Of a stretch of 64,000 bases of DNA, positions 44,377 to 52,373 are shown piece by piece. The translations under genes and the position numbers were made by a program. Under the pieces are notes generated by a model. The model did no database searches. It had not been told where the DNA came from and saw nothing but the letters and a program-made list of their open reading frames with translations. The DNA is from Streptomyces sp. NBC_01351. GTDB taxonomy: Bacteria; Actinomycetota; Actinomycetes; Streptomycetales; Streptomycetaceae. The DNA lies in NCBI RefSeq assembly GCF_036237315.1, contig NZ_CP108356.1:8251501-8315500 (forward strand). Reading direction: 5' to 3'. Numbering within the stretch: the stretch's first letter is position 1; each line of letters begins with the position of its first letter.

Positions 44377-44587
44377 GCCCATACCGCTCCGGCAGGTCAC
44401 GCCACGGAGCCCCGGTCCGCAACCGCCACAGCACACCATTGACTCCCTGCCGGTGATCAAGCCACGGCCGACCACGCCCGTCTACCTGCGGCAACAAGGG
44501 CTCTATCTGCTCCCACGCCGCGTCCGTCAACTCACCTCGACCTGCCACAAGATCAATTACCAGACAGGCCTTAGCAGCCGAGGCCAT
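44377..44587 (-). pseudogene. IS5-family transposase, N-terminal fragment
   Basis: 'GRGELTDAAWEQIEPLLPQV', 'DGRGRPWLDHRQGVNGVLWR', 'LRTGAPWRDLPERYGP', then loss of homology. This is the DUF4096 N-terminal domain of an IS5 transposase, of a different lineage from the one at 1050-1935. Confidence 0.8.
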
Positions 44588-45042
44588 CCACCTCGCCCTC
44601 AGCTGATTCGGCAGGAATTCTCCCGACGACTGAGTGCGAGGCCAACGGCACTGGCCACGCGGACAGCGGGCCGGGCGCCGTTGTGATGCTGTTGGTCAAT
44701 TCAGGCCTGGTTACTTCAGTCGGGCCCACTCGTCGTTCGTCGGAACTGCCCGTTCGACGGCGGGCACAACGACCCCGGCGCGAAACAGTCACATGACTCT
44801 CCGGACAGGCCACCCTGGACGACCGAGATCGAGTCCTTCGCGCCAACGGCTGCACTGCCGGTCTGTCCGGGAGTGGTCGGGGCTTCGCCCGTGGCCTGGG
44901 CTGCGGGGATCGGCGGGTCGTGTGCGGGGGTTGGGTGCGGGTCTGTCATGAGTGTGGCGTGCCGCGGCTGGTTTGCCGCGGCACGCCTTTGGTTCATTTG
45001 GCGGCAGTTCACGGTCCCGGTGGGTGTGGCTGCCGAGGTCGG
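44588..45042. other. Gap with a strong hairpin and a possible small ORF
   Basis: A 77-codon minus-strand ORF (44716-44949) reads MTDPHPTPAHDPPIPAAQAT and ends in a segment with three cysteines ('ESCDCFAPGSLCPPSNGQ'). It has no ribosome site and I do not call it a gene. Confidence 0.35.
44956..44987. terminator. 13-bp perfect stem-loop terminator
   Basis: GGCGTGCCGCGGC-TGGTTT-GCCGCGGCACGCC. It lies 56 bp beyond the stop of the lamin-tail gene on the minus strand and is the likely end of that transcript. Confidence 0.8.
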
Positions 45043-45516
45043 CTAGCGCTGGTGGTGGTGACCGCGGCGGCCCCAGGATTCGGTGTCGATGACGTTGCCG
45101 CGGTTGTCGCGGAGGGTGGCGGTGTCGCGTTCGTCCCAGATCTGGTGGCGGCGGTCCTGGTAGACGTCGCGGTGGGTGTCGCGTCCGTTGCCGGTGTGGA
45201 CCTTGACGCTGGAGTGGCCGTCGAGGCGGAGGTCGTGGAAGCGGTAGCGGTTGCCGTCGCGGTCGGTGAGGGTGAAGCCCCGCAGGTTGACGCTGTGGCG
45301 GCCGGTGTTCTTCACCTCGACCCATTCGCGGTTCAGTGCGCGGTGGTCGCGCCCGCGGTCGGCGTTCTCGACGTCTCCGATGACGATGGAGGAGTGACGG
45401 CCGCGGTGGTCGCCGCGGTGGTCGTCGGCGGCGGCGGGTACCGCCGCGGCGCCGATCAGGGCGCCGACGGCGAGGAGGCCTGCGAGAGTGCGGCGGGTGG
45501 CGAGAGAAGCAGACAT
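45043..45516 (-). CDS. Secreted lamin-tail-domain (LTD) protein
   Basis: 157 residues. ATG 45516 with AAGGAG 8 bp upstream; signal peptide 'TRRTLAGLLAVGALIGAAAV' to AAADD. 'NREWVEVKNTGRHSVNLRGF', 'TLTDRDGNRYRFHDLRLDGH' and 'GRDTHRDVYQDRRHQIWDER', 'DTATLRDNRGNVIDTESWGR' are the beta-sandwich of the bacterial lamin-tail family. Rich in His, Arg and Asp, including a His-rich tail (GHHHQR). It acts outside the cell; LTD domains often sit in nucleases or adhesive proteins, but here it is alone. Confidence 0.9.
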   Translation of the reverse strand: MSASLATRRTLAGLLAVGALIGAAAVPAAADDHRGDHRGRHSSIVIGDVENADRGRDHRALNREWVEVKNTGRHSVNLRGFTLTDRDGNRYRFHDLRLDGHSSVKVHTGNGRDTHRDVYQDRRHQIWDERDTATLRDNRGNVIDTESWGRRGHHHQR

Positions 45517-46037
45517 GCGGATGACTCCTTCAACGGTCAGCCCGGCTCGGCCTCGTGCAGGCCGGGCGGGCTCCGAACAGTTCCCGGCGTCCTGCCGAGG
45601 AGCCACACTCTGGCCCCGCATCACGCCCGTAACCACTGAAAACAGGCTGTGTTGCCTAATGGGGACATGTCCGTAACTCTCCCTTGTAAAGGGCATGTGT
45701 CAAGGCCGCATTGACCCTCGGACGCGGCAGGTCCGGTCGTCGCCCAGCAGGCCCATGGACCGCAGCGCCCCGCCTCACCCGTGCCCGGCTCCGTCGCCGC
45801 GCGTGGCCCCTGCGCCGAACGGGGTCAGGGCCTTGTAACAGCCGCTTCCGCGATTCCTCCGAACGTCCACCGACAGCACGACGACATCCGCGGGCGGAGT
45901 CCGCGCACCTGCTGCTGTCGCCGGCGGACTGGTCCCGCTGAGCGCACGGCGAGGCGCCCGCCCGTTGTCGGTCGGCCGTGTTGTGGATGTTGCCGACCGG
46001 GCCCGCCACCTGAGGGAGCAGGCCCGCTCGCGGGCCG
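45517..46037. other. Gap, nothing recognised
   Basis: No gene, repeat or RNA could be supported in either strand between the LTD and GYD genes. Confidence 0.4.
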
Positions 46038-46364
46038 CTACTCGCCGGGAGCCCGATACCGGATGTGCTCAGCTCTGCGCAGGGCGTCCAGCGTTTCATC
46101 GACGTTCAGGAGAACGGTCGTCTCGAACGAGCTGAGCGCGCCACCTCCACTGATCGCCAGCGCAACCGCGGCCATGGACACGTTGTCCGGAGCTTCCCAG
46201 AGGTTGTAGCCGTCGTGCGTGCCGAAGGCGTACCAGAAGCCGTGCAGCTTCCCACCGACGGACTCGATGTACGACTGAGCGGCCTTTGCCCGGTCCTCAG
46301 GGTGGCCGATCAGCCTCCCCCAAGTCTCCGGCGTGTAGCTGAACCTCGACAGATAGAGCGGCAT
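46038..46364 (-). CDS. GYD-domain protein
   Basis: 108 residues: MPLYLSRFSYTPETWGRLIG, 'SYIESVGGKLHGFWYAFGTH', 'DGYNLWEAPDNVSMAAVALA'. The Gly-Tyr-Asp-type motif is DGYN. It is a ferredoxin-like small domain of unknown function. GGGAGA precedes the ATG. Confidence 0.9.
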   Translation of the reverse strand: MPLYLSRFSYTPETWGRLIGHPEDRAKAAQSYIESVGGKLHGFWYAFGTHDGYNLWEAPDNVSMAAVALAISGGGALSSFETTVLLNVDETLDALRRAEHIRYRAPGE

Positions 46365-46900
46365 CGTGTCTCCCTTTCGTTTCATCAACGATGCCCGCGC
46401 CGGGTGGGAGAAGGGCCGGGGTACGTCACGGTTCCCCCGAACAGCCGGGGACGATGACCGCCACGACCGAGGTGAACGCCTCGATCTGCGTGGGCATGAC
46501 GGGAATCCTTGAAAACAACGGCCAGGGCTGCTCCTCGCCTCGCTCCCTCCGGTGTTTCAACGAAGTGGGGGAGTTGCCACGGGGAGGTGGTGGGTTCCCT
46601 CCACGCCTTCGTTCCCCGACTCCAACTCGCCGTGTGAACGGGTGCGGCGCTGGCACCCGGATGGGCGCCGGCAAGGTGGGGAGGGCTGTCCCTGCTGATG
46701 CTGCGCAGCGATAGGGATCATGGCTGCACGAGGCGACCAAGCTGCTGCCGTCAGGCGCCTATCGCGAGGATGGCTGGCTGCCATGGGCGTGCCTGTTCAC
46801 ACCGAGCATCATGCCGCCTCGCTGAATGTCTGCTGGGCCTTGGTGATGGGCGTCGCGGAGCCGGTTCGGCGACGGGGGTGCTTCACCTGGCTCTGTACGC
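46365..46900. other. Gap, nothing recognised
   Basis: Open frames are present in both strands but none shows family resemblance or a ribosome site. The stretch ends at the MITE. Confidence 0.4.
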
Positions 46901-47057
46901 GAGAGCGGGGTTCTGGCACACATTCCGTGAGCGATCTTGCTGGCTCTCCGTCAGCTGGTGGTGCGCACCACGCGAGCTGCGCAGATTGAAGGTTCACAGG
47001 AGGTGGTGGAGCCCGATTCAAGATCGTTCACGGAATGTGGGCCAGAACCGAGAGCGG
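46901..47057. mobile_element. MITE, 141 bp, with 8-bp target-site duplication
   Basis: Element 46909-47049. The ends are 31-bp inverted repeats beginning GGTTCTGGC(A/C)CACATTCC and matching at 29 of 31 positions. The identical octamer GAGAGCGG flanks both sides (46901-46908 and 47050-47057). An 8-bp duplication is typical of ISL3-family elements. There is no room for a transposase, so it is a miniature non-autonomous element. Its right end overlaps the last codons of the flotillin frame. Confidence 0.9.
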
Positions 47058-48544
47058 TCAGCGTTTTGAGGCCGGTTTGGGAGGCAGCTGAGGGCCAGCC
47101 TCGGGTGCGAATGTTCACGACTTACGGCAGCACCGGAGCCGCCGATCATTTGCAGCAGTCGCACCCGGGCGCTGATCTCTCGCACCGTGGCGTGTGAAAG
47201 GGCGGGGAAGCGGCCCGCAGCGGGTCGGGAGCCGGGCGCGGGGCACGATGCGATACTGGTACCGCCGGGACATGCGAGGGTGAGCTCCTCGGCCGCCCGG
47301 TGCACGGCCGCCTGCTCGGCGGCCTCGGCAGCCTTGATGTCCTTGACCACCTTCTCCTGCGCCTGTGCCTCGGCGGCGATGATGACGGCCTGCCGCCCTC
47401 GCTCGGCCTCCTCCACGGTCCGAAGCCGCTTGATGGACTCCTCCTGCTCGGCGACCGTACGGTCCACCGCGATCCGCTCCCGCACGACCTCGGCGATGTC
47501 CCGCTTTTCGGTCTCGACCTCCTTGTCGGCGGCGATCCGGGTCAGTTGCGTCTCCCGCTCCCGGGCGATGACCTCCAGCAGGCGGTCCTTCTCGATCCGC
47601 TCGTTCTCGATGGCGATGACCCGCTCGCGGTTCTTCTGCGCGACGGCCACCTCACGCGCCTGGTTCTCGCGCTGGATGCCGAGCTGCTCCTCCGTCTTGA
47701 GGAAAGCGCTCTGCGCCCGCAGCCGCTCTTCCTCCACCACCCGCGCGGTCTCCGCCTCCTCCCGCGCCCGTACCGTCTCGATCTCGCGGCGCTGCTTGAT
47801 CTCGGCGTCAGCCTGGCGGCGCTCGAGCTCCAGAATGGCCTCGCGGGCGTCGACGTTCTGGCGGGTGAGCTCCTTCTGCTCGTGCTGGCGGAACTCGTTG
47901 GTGCGTACGCTTTCGACGGCCGTCAGTTCGGTGATCTTCCGGATGCCCTGGGCGTCGAGGATGTTGCCTGCGTCCAGTTGGGAGAGCGGGGTCTGCTCCA
48001 GGTAGTCGATCGCCGCGTCCTCCAGGCTGTAGCCGTTCAGATCGGTGCCGATGATGTGGATGATCCGGTCGCGCAGTTCGTTGCGCATCGTGTAGAGGTC
48101 GATGAAGTCGAGCTGCTTGCCCACCGTCTTGAGCGCCTCGGAGAACTTGGCGTTGAACAGCTCCTGCAGGGTCGCCTTGTCGGAGGCCCGCTGGGTGCCG
48201 ATGGCCTGGGCGACCTTGATGACGTCCTCGACGGTCTTGTTGACGCGGACGAAGAACGAGATGCGGATGTCGGCGCGGATATTGTCCTTGCAGATCAGAC
48301 CGTCGCGGCCGGTCCGGGAGATCTCGATGGTCTTCACCGAGATGTCCATGACCTCGGCCTTGTGCAGCACAGGCAGAACGACCTGCCCGGTGAAGGTCAC
48401 ATCGACCTTCCGCATCTTGGAGACGATCAGGGCCTTGCCCTGCTCGACCTTGCGGAACAACCGGGTCACCACGAGCAGAGCGGCGACCACGAGGACGAGA
48501 ACGACGATGACGAGCGTGCCAAGGCCCAAAGAGATGGCATCCAT
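47018..48544 (-). CDS. Flotillin-like (YqiK-type) SPFH protein, C-terminus replaced
   Basis: 508 residues. One N-terminal membrane helix ('LGLGTLVIVVLVLVVAALLV') is followed by an SPFH domain ('KMRKVDVTFTGQVVLPVLHK', 'NIRADIRISFFVRVNKTVED', 'YSLEDAAIDYLEQTPLSQLD'). A long coiled coil rich in Glu and Arg follows, to about residue 424 ('AAEAAEQAAVHRAAEELTLA'). From about 47273 the reading enters unrelated sequence and finally the MITE, ending 'FWPTFRERS'. Native flotillins continue with a second helical domain needed for oligomerisation, so this protein is probably impaired. It follows the YqiJ-like gene in an operon. Confidence 0.85.
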   Translation of the reverse strand: MDAISLGLGTLVIVVLVLVVAALLVVTRLFRKVEQGKALIVSKMRKVDVTFTGQVVLPVLHKAEVMDISVKTIEISRTGRDGLICKDNIRADIRISFFVRVNKTVEDVIKVAQAIGTQRASDKATLQELFNAKFSEALKTVGKQLDFIDLYTMRNELRDRIIHIIGTDLNGYSLEDAAIDYLEQTPLSQLDAGNILDAQGIRKITELTAVESVRTNEFRQHEQKELTRQNVDAREAILELERRQADAEIKQRREIETVRAREEAETARVVEEERLRAQSAFLKTEEQLGIQRENQAREVAVAQKNRERVIAIENERIEKDRLLEVIARERETQLTRIAADKEVETEKRDIAEVVRERIAVDRTVAEQEESIKRLRTVEEAERGRQAVIIAAEAQAQEKVVKDIKAAEAAEQAAVHRAAEELTLACPGGTSIASCPAPGSRPAAGRFPALSHATVREISARVRLLQMIGGSGAAVSREHSHPRLALSCLPNRPQNADRSRFWPTFRERS

Positions 48545-48605
48545 GAGGAATCCCCACGTGAGAAGTCGAAGCTGAGAAGCCGTGAAGGCTGAGAGAAGCG
48601 GCGGG

Positions 48606-49211
48606 TCAGCCGCGCGGGTCGAGCGCCGCATCGAAGGGCGCGACCCAGAAGAACTCGCCTGCGTCGTCGTACGCATAGAGCAGCGCGGTACTGCCGAGCA
48701 CGAGCGGATCACTGCCGTACTGGCGGACCTGGACGACCGCGGTGGCGCCGTCCCCTGCCGCGACCTCGGCCTGGCCGAAGCCGGCGTCCACCCGCCCCGT
48801 GCGGATGACGCAGGTCAGGCCGACGAAGTCCAGCCGGGACGGCCCGGGTTCGTCAGGGAAGAGCTTGGCCAGGGGTCGTACGAGCAGCCTCGTCACGCGC
48901 CAGGAGAGAAACAGCGACCCGAACAGGAGCGCGGCGCCGAGGAAGTGGACCAGGGCGTCAGGTCATCCAGTACGGGACAACAAGACGGCGCCGGTCAGAC
49001 TAGTGAACCAGGCCACGGCGACCAGGAGGGAGGCCGACAGCGCGACGGGTGCACCTCCGACGCCCAGGGCGCCGCTGTCTACGTCCGAGTCGAAACCGTC
49101 GTGATCTGCGGCCCCGAAAATCACCAGCAGCCAGAAGCCGAGGACGACCACCAGGGCCGCGGTGAACAACACGGTGGGGAAGGCAAGGGCGGAAGTGACG
49201 AACTCGTCCAT
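48606..49211 (-). pseudogene. YqiJ/NfeD-like membrane protein with in-frame TGA
   Basis: ATG 49211 (GGGGGA upstream): MDEFVTSALAFPTVLFTAAL and 'VVVLGFWLLVIFGAADHDGF', then 'WFTSLTGAVLLSRTG' followed by TGA (48965-48963). The same frame continues 'PDALVHFLGAALLFGSLFLS', 'WRVTRLLVRPLAKLFPDEPG' and an OB-fold 'GRVDAGFGQAEVAAGDGATA', ending at 48606. A single Trp-to-stop change (TGG to TGA) explains it. YqiJ/NfeD proteins pair with flotillins, as here (61 bp apart). Confidence 0.82.
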
Positions 49212-49604
49212 GAGCTTCCCCCCTTCCTCATGCGTCGCCGCCGGCCGTAACGCTGGTTTGCGGTCTACGGCATCCAGTTCGGCTCCCCTCCGGACAGAGC
49301 CCATCCTGCCCTGCACGCATGCTTGTTCACATTGCCGGTAGTCGGCAATCTTTAGGCTCCCTTAACACCGACGCTCGGACGCCCCCGTTCTCGGGTGTCT
49401 CATGTGTCACCGTTCCCGAGCGCGTGTCGCCCGAATCGGTGAAGCCGCGGCTCCTGTTGGGAAGGCGGTGCGGCGAGATGGTTTGACGACGGAGCATGCT
49501 GTGCTGCCGTCGGCTGCTCTCTGGCCCCATGCCCGTTCCTCCCCGGCTCGGGCATCATGACGGGAGGTCTCCAATGGCGGGGGCCGAGGCGAGGGGAGAA
49601 TCGC
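49212..49604. other. Gap, nothing recognised
   Basis: Divergent intergenic region between the YqiJ-like and small-membrane-protein genes. No structure or gene found. Confidence 0.4.
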
Positions 49605-50018
49605 GTGGTGCAGTGGAGGCGTCTGAGTTCCGGTGTCCGTCCGGTGCCCCGCCCCGTCGCAACTCCCTCGGTGTGGGCAGCCGCATGTGCCGCGGCCCTC
49701 GTCCTGGTCACCGTCCTGAACTACCTGAACGGCCACGGCGACCCCACGATCGACCTTCTTGTGCTGTCTGCGGTATGCGCGGTACTGAGCACCGGAGCCC
49801 GGCTCATCGCCGCACCGGGAACGGCCCTGGTCTGCTGGCTCACCCTCAACGGCTTTGCCACACCACCCATGGGTGAACTCACATGGTCCGCCGGCTACGA
49901 CCTGGGTCGTCTCGGATGTCTCCTGGCGGCGGCGAGTACCGGAACCGCTATCGCCCGCATCACCAATGCCCGCGCTGCCTACCGCCGGCTGACTCCTCAC
50001 AACCCTGCGGGTTCCTGA
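49605..50018 (+). CDS. Small polytopic membrane protein (DUF4118-like)
   Basis: 137 residues from GTG: 'VVQWRRLSSGVRPVPRPVAT', then three to four hydrophobic spans ('VWAAACAAALVLVTVLNYLN', 'PTIDLLVLSAVCAVLSTGAR', 'GTALVCWLTLNGF', 'LGCLLAAASTGTAIARITNA'). It resembles the transmembrane part of KdpD/DUF4118 proteins without a kinase domain. Function unknown. Confidence 0.7.
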   Translation: MVQWRRLSSGVRPVPRPVATPSVWAAACAAALVLVTVLNYLNGHGDPTIDLLVLSAVCAVLSTGARLIAAPGTALVCWLTLNGFATPPMGELTWSAGYDLGRLGCLLAAASTGTAIARITNARAAYRRLTPHNPAGS

Positions 50019-50413
50019 CCGACCCGAGTACCCGCGGGCGGTCGACCTCTCAGGAGGGGCAAACGAGGTACCCGCATTGGAGTACGAGCGCCCTCAGCGC
50101 CGTTGCTGCTGGTGGTGACCGCCCACCCGCTGATTCTCGTCTGAGCAGTGACGGCATCCAGATCGGCGATCTCGCAACCGCGGTCCACACGAGAGCCTGG
50201 CGGCTGTTGTGCGGGGGCGCGACGTGACGGAGGCGGCTCGCCGAAGCCGCCACACAGGTACGACGTCGCCACCCGGATCTCCCGCTCCTCGCTCGAACGC
50301 GCCTGCGGCACCACAGCGCCATCTAGGGGAGTCGCCGGATCGCCACCCGTGCAGCTCCACCAGGTGCGGGCCATGGTGAACAGCCGGAATAGCGACGAGC
50401 GAGGAGCACAGCG
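50019..50413. other. Gap, nothing recognised
   Basis: No supported gene between the small membrane protein and the PRC-barrel remnant. Confidence 0.4.
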
Positions 50414-50766
50414 ATGACGCACGAAGGCATCTGGGGATACCGTGCCGATTCGGGCTACGAGACGGGGACCGACCTGATCGTATTCAAGGTCGAGGAGGCC
50501 GATGGAAGCATCGGAAAGATCGATGAACACACGGACGATGCCGGAGCCGGCTACCTCGTCTCGACACCGGCGTATGGATCTTCGGCAAGCACCTTTAGCT
50601 CTCCGCCAGCGCCATTTAGCGCGTCGACCGTGACAACGAAACGGTCTACGTCAACCGGAGGAAGGACCAGATCAAGGACGCCCCCCGCGTTCGAGCAAGA
50701 AGGCAGCCCCGCGACCCCAGCTACCTTGGGCAGTTCGCCAAGTACTACGCCATGCCGCACGTGTGA
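50414..50766 (+). pseudogene. PRC-barrel protein with frameshift and stops
   Basis: 'MTHEGIWGYRADSGYETGTD', 'LIVFKVEEADGSIGKIDEHT', 'DDAGAGYLV', then a shift near 50562. In the next frame 'DTGVWIFGKHL' and a TAG, a second TAG soon after, then 'RVDRDNETVYVNRRKDQIKD' and 'YLGQFAKYYAMPHV' with the natural stop. PRC-barrel proteins are stress-associated adaptor domains. One shift and two stops make it dead. Confidence 0.85.
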
Positions 50767-50918
50767 CTCTCCCCCGTCGGAGGACGACCCGGTGGGACCT
50801 GTACCGCGACAGCCCCCGCTTAGCCGGTTTGCGACAGGCCGCGACCCCGCACACATCGGTATCGTTGCGGTTGCCGGCGGTGAGGCCGTCTTCCATTGAT
50901 CCCTGTCCCGATAGGGAT

Positions 50919-51572
50919 TCAGACGTCGTGAGGCTCACGGTGAGTCGGAGACGATACCGGCCGGGGCGTCGCGGAGTTGGCCTCTGCCACGGGTGAGGCG
51001 GTGGGGACGTAGTAGACGGAGCGGCCTTGCTTGGAGCGTTCGAGGATCCCGCGGGAGACACCCTGTTCGAGGGTGTTGCGGATGACTGCTGCCTGCACCT
51101 TGCGCTCGGGGTATGCCGTGCTGACGCTTTCGGTGACTTCCGCGGCGGACTTCGGCTCTGTTTGGCCGGCGAAGACAGCGGTGATCAGCTCAAGCCAGGA
51201 CGGTCCCGAGTCCTTCGTCATTGAAGGGGCTTTTACCGGGGCGTTCCTTGCCTGGGAGGCTTTGGCGGGAGCCGCCGTCTTGGAGGCCACAGCCTTCTTC
51301 CCCGCGGTGGAGGCGCTTCGCGCGGAAGGTACGGCTGCACGCTTCGTACCGGGCTTGGCGGCTTGGGAGGCTGCAGACCTCGCGGGGATGCCCAGCGCGT
51401 CCTGCATCTTCAGGAGAACCTTGCTGTTGTCCTCCAGCTGGTGCAGTTCCTCCTGAAGTCGCTGTAGTTCGCTCCGCACTTGCTCCTGCGCGGTCTGGTT
51501 GACGGAGAGGTCGCTGGCGATCTGCTGGGCGTAGTCATCCCGGATTCCGGCGGGTTTGGTGCCAGTGCTCAT
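50919..51572 (-). CDS. Coiled-coil / winged-helix protein with Lys-Ala-rich linker
   Basis: 217 residues from ATG 51572 (GAGG upstream). The N-terminal coiled coil 'TAQEQVRSELQRLQEELHQL EDNSK' is followed by a Lys/Ala/Ser-rich, histone-tail-like linker ('KPGTKRAAVPSARSASTAGK', 'KAVASKTAAPAKASQARNAP') and a C-terminal winged-helix-like part ('SWLELITAVFAGQTEPKSAA', 'KVQAAVIRNTLEQGVSRGIL', 'ERSKQGRSVYYVP'). It looks like a nucleoid-associated or regulatory DNA-binding protein. The family is not known to me by name. Confidence 0.8.
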   Translation of the reverse strand: MSTGTKPAGIRDDYAQQIASDLSVNQTAQEQVRSELQRLQEELHQLEDNSKVLLKMQDALGIPARSAASQAAKPGTKRAAVPSARSASTAGKKAVASKTAAPAKASQARNAPVKAPSMTKDSGPSWLELITAVFAGQTEPKSAAEVTESVSTAYPERKVQAAVIRNTLEQGVSRGILERSKQGRSVYYVPTASPVAEANSATPRPVSSPTHREPHDV

Positions 51573-52003
51573 GGGATCCTCGTATCTCTCGCGGACGTAC
51601 ATGTGTGACGCGATGGTACGCAGTGCGTGATTGCTTGACACCCAATTGCCCTGGAAATCCTTCAGTTGGGTTCCAGTGAAGTCGGCCGGCCACCACTGCG
51701 ACCCGACTTGTTGGACGGCTCGTCGCAGCGGCTCGGGTCCAGTCCTGACCGGCCGGTACTGGCCGCAGGCTCTTCAGGAGCGGCGCGGTGCAACAGCATG
51801 CATCGTTGGTCGCTGCTGGGCTGGCCGCTCTTGATTGCGAGGCGGGATATGGCACGGAGTTGTCGGGGGAGGGCCAGCAGACGGACCTTGGCTCGTTGTC
51901 CAGGTGCAGGCCAGTACCAGCCCGGCCAGGGTGCGGCCGGGCGGAGAGGGCAGGAGGCCTTGAACGGCTCCTTCCGGGCTGTGTCCGTACACGCCGCGGA
52001 TGT
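51573..52003. other. Gap, nothing recognised
   Basis: Between the coiled-coil protein and the small membrane protein next to the RHS gene. No gene or RNA found. Confidence 0.4.
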
Positions 52004-52282
52004 TCAGCCGGCGGATCCTGGGCCGGCGCTTCGGCGGCGTCGTGCGCGGATCTCCCGGACCGACAGGATGATCGCCGCCAGATTGAGCGGGAAAGCAACG
52101 GCGTTTGCCACAGCCGGGATGTCGAATGCCCGCAGGAGGCTCGTGGCCAGGGAGAGCAGGAACAGCGTCAGCGGCAGCGCGCGCCGCCACGCGGGAATGT
52201 CCCGTATCAGGGCGACGGTCACGGTGCACCACAGGAGGGCGCCGAGGACGGCGATGCCGAGGAGGGCCAGGGCGAACAGCAT
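52004..52282 (-). CDS. Small membrane protein downstream of RHS (candidate immunity)
   Basis: 92 residues from ATG 52282, with GGAGG 7 bp upstream: MLFALALLGIAVLGALLWCT, then 'WRRALPLTLFLLSLATSLLR' and 'IPAVANAVAFPLNLAAIILS', ending 'VREIRARRRRSAGPGSAG'. Three membrane helices and a basic tail. It lies 91 bp after the RHS stop in the same direction, separated by a strong hairpin. RHS and polymorphic toxins usually carry their immunity gene immediately downstream, so that role is inferred from position alone. Confidence 0.75.
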   Translation of the reverse strand: MLFALALLGIAVLGALLWCTVTVALIRDIPAWRRALPLTLFLLSLATSLLRAFDIPAVANAVAFPLNLAAIILSVREIRARRRRSAGPGSAG

Positions 52283-52310
52283 TCGTGTGCCTCCGTGAGA
52301 GAGATGAGGG

Positions 52311-52347
52311 GGTGGTGCGCCGCGATGAGCTTTCGCGGCGCACCACC
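52311..52347 (-). terminator. 14-bp perfect stem-loop between RHS and the small membrane gene
   Basis: GGTGGTGCGCCGCG-N9-CGCGGCGCACCACC. It could terminate or attenuate RHS transcription before the small membrane gene. Confidence 0.8.
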
Positions 52348-52373
52348 TGGGCACTACATATCAGGTGACCGGG

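Noticed and set aside
44716..44949. Cys-containing small ORF as a possible RiPP precursor
   Set aside because: No ribosome site, no modification genes nearby, and it overlaps no conserved context.
48963..48965. Selenocysteine or read-through at the TGA of the YqiJ-like gene
   Set aside because: The position calls for Trp and no selenocysteine element is visible. A nonsense mutation is simpler.
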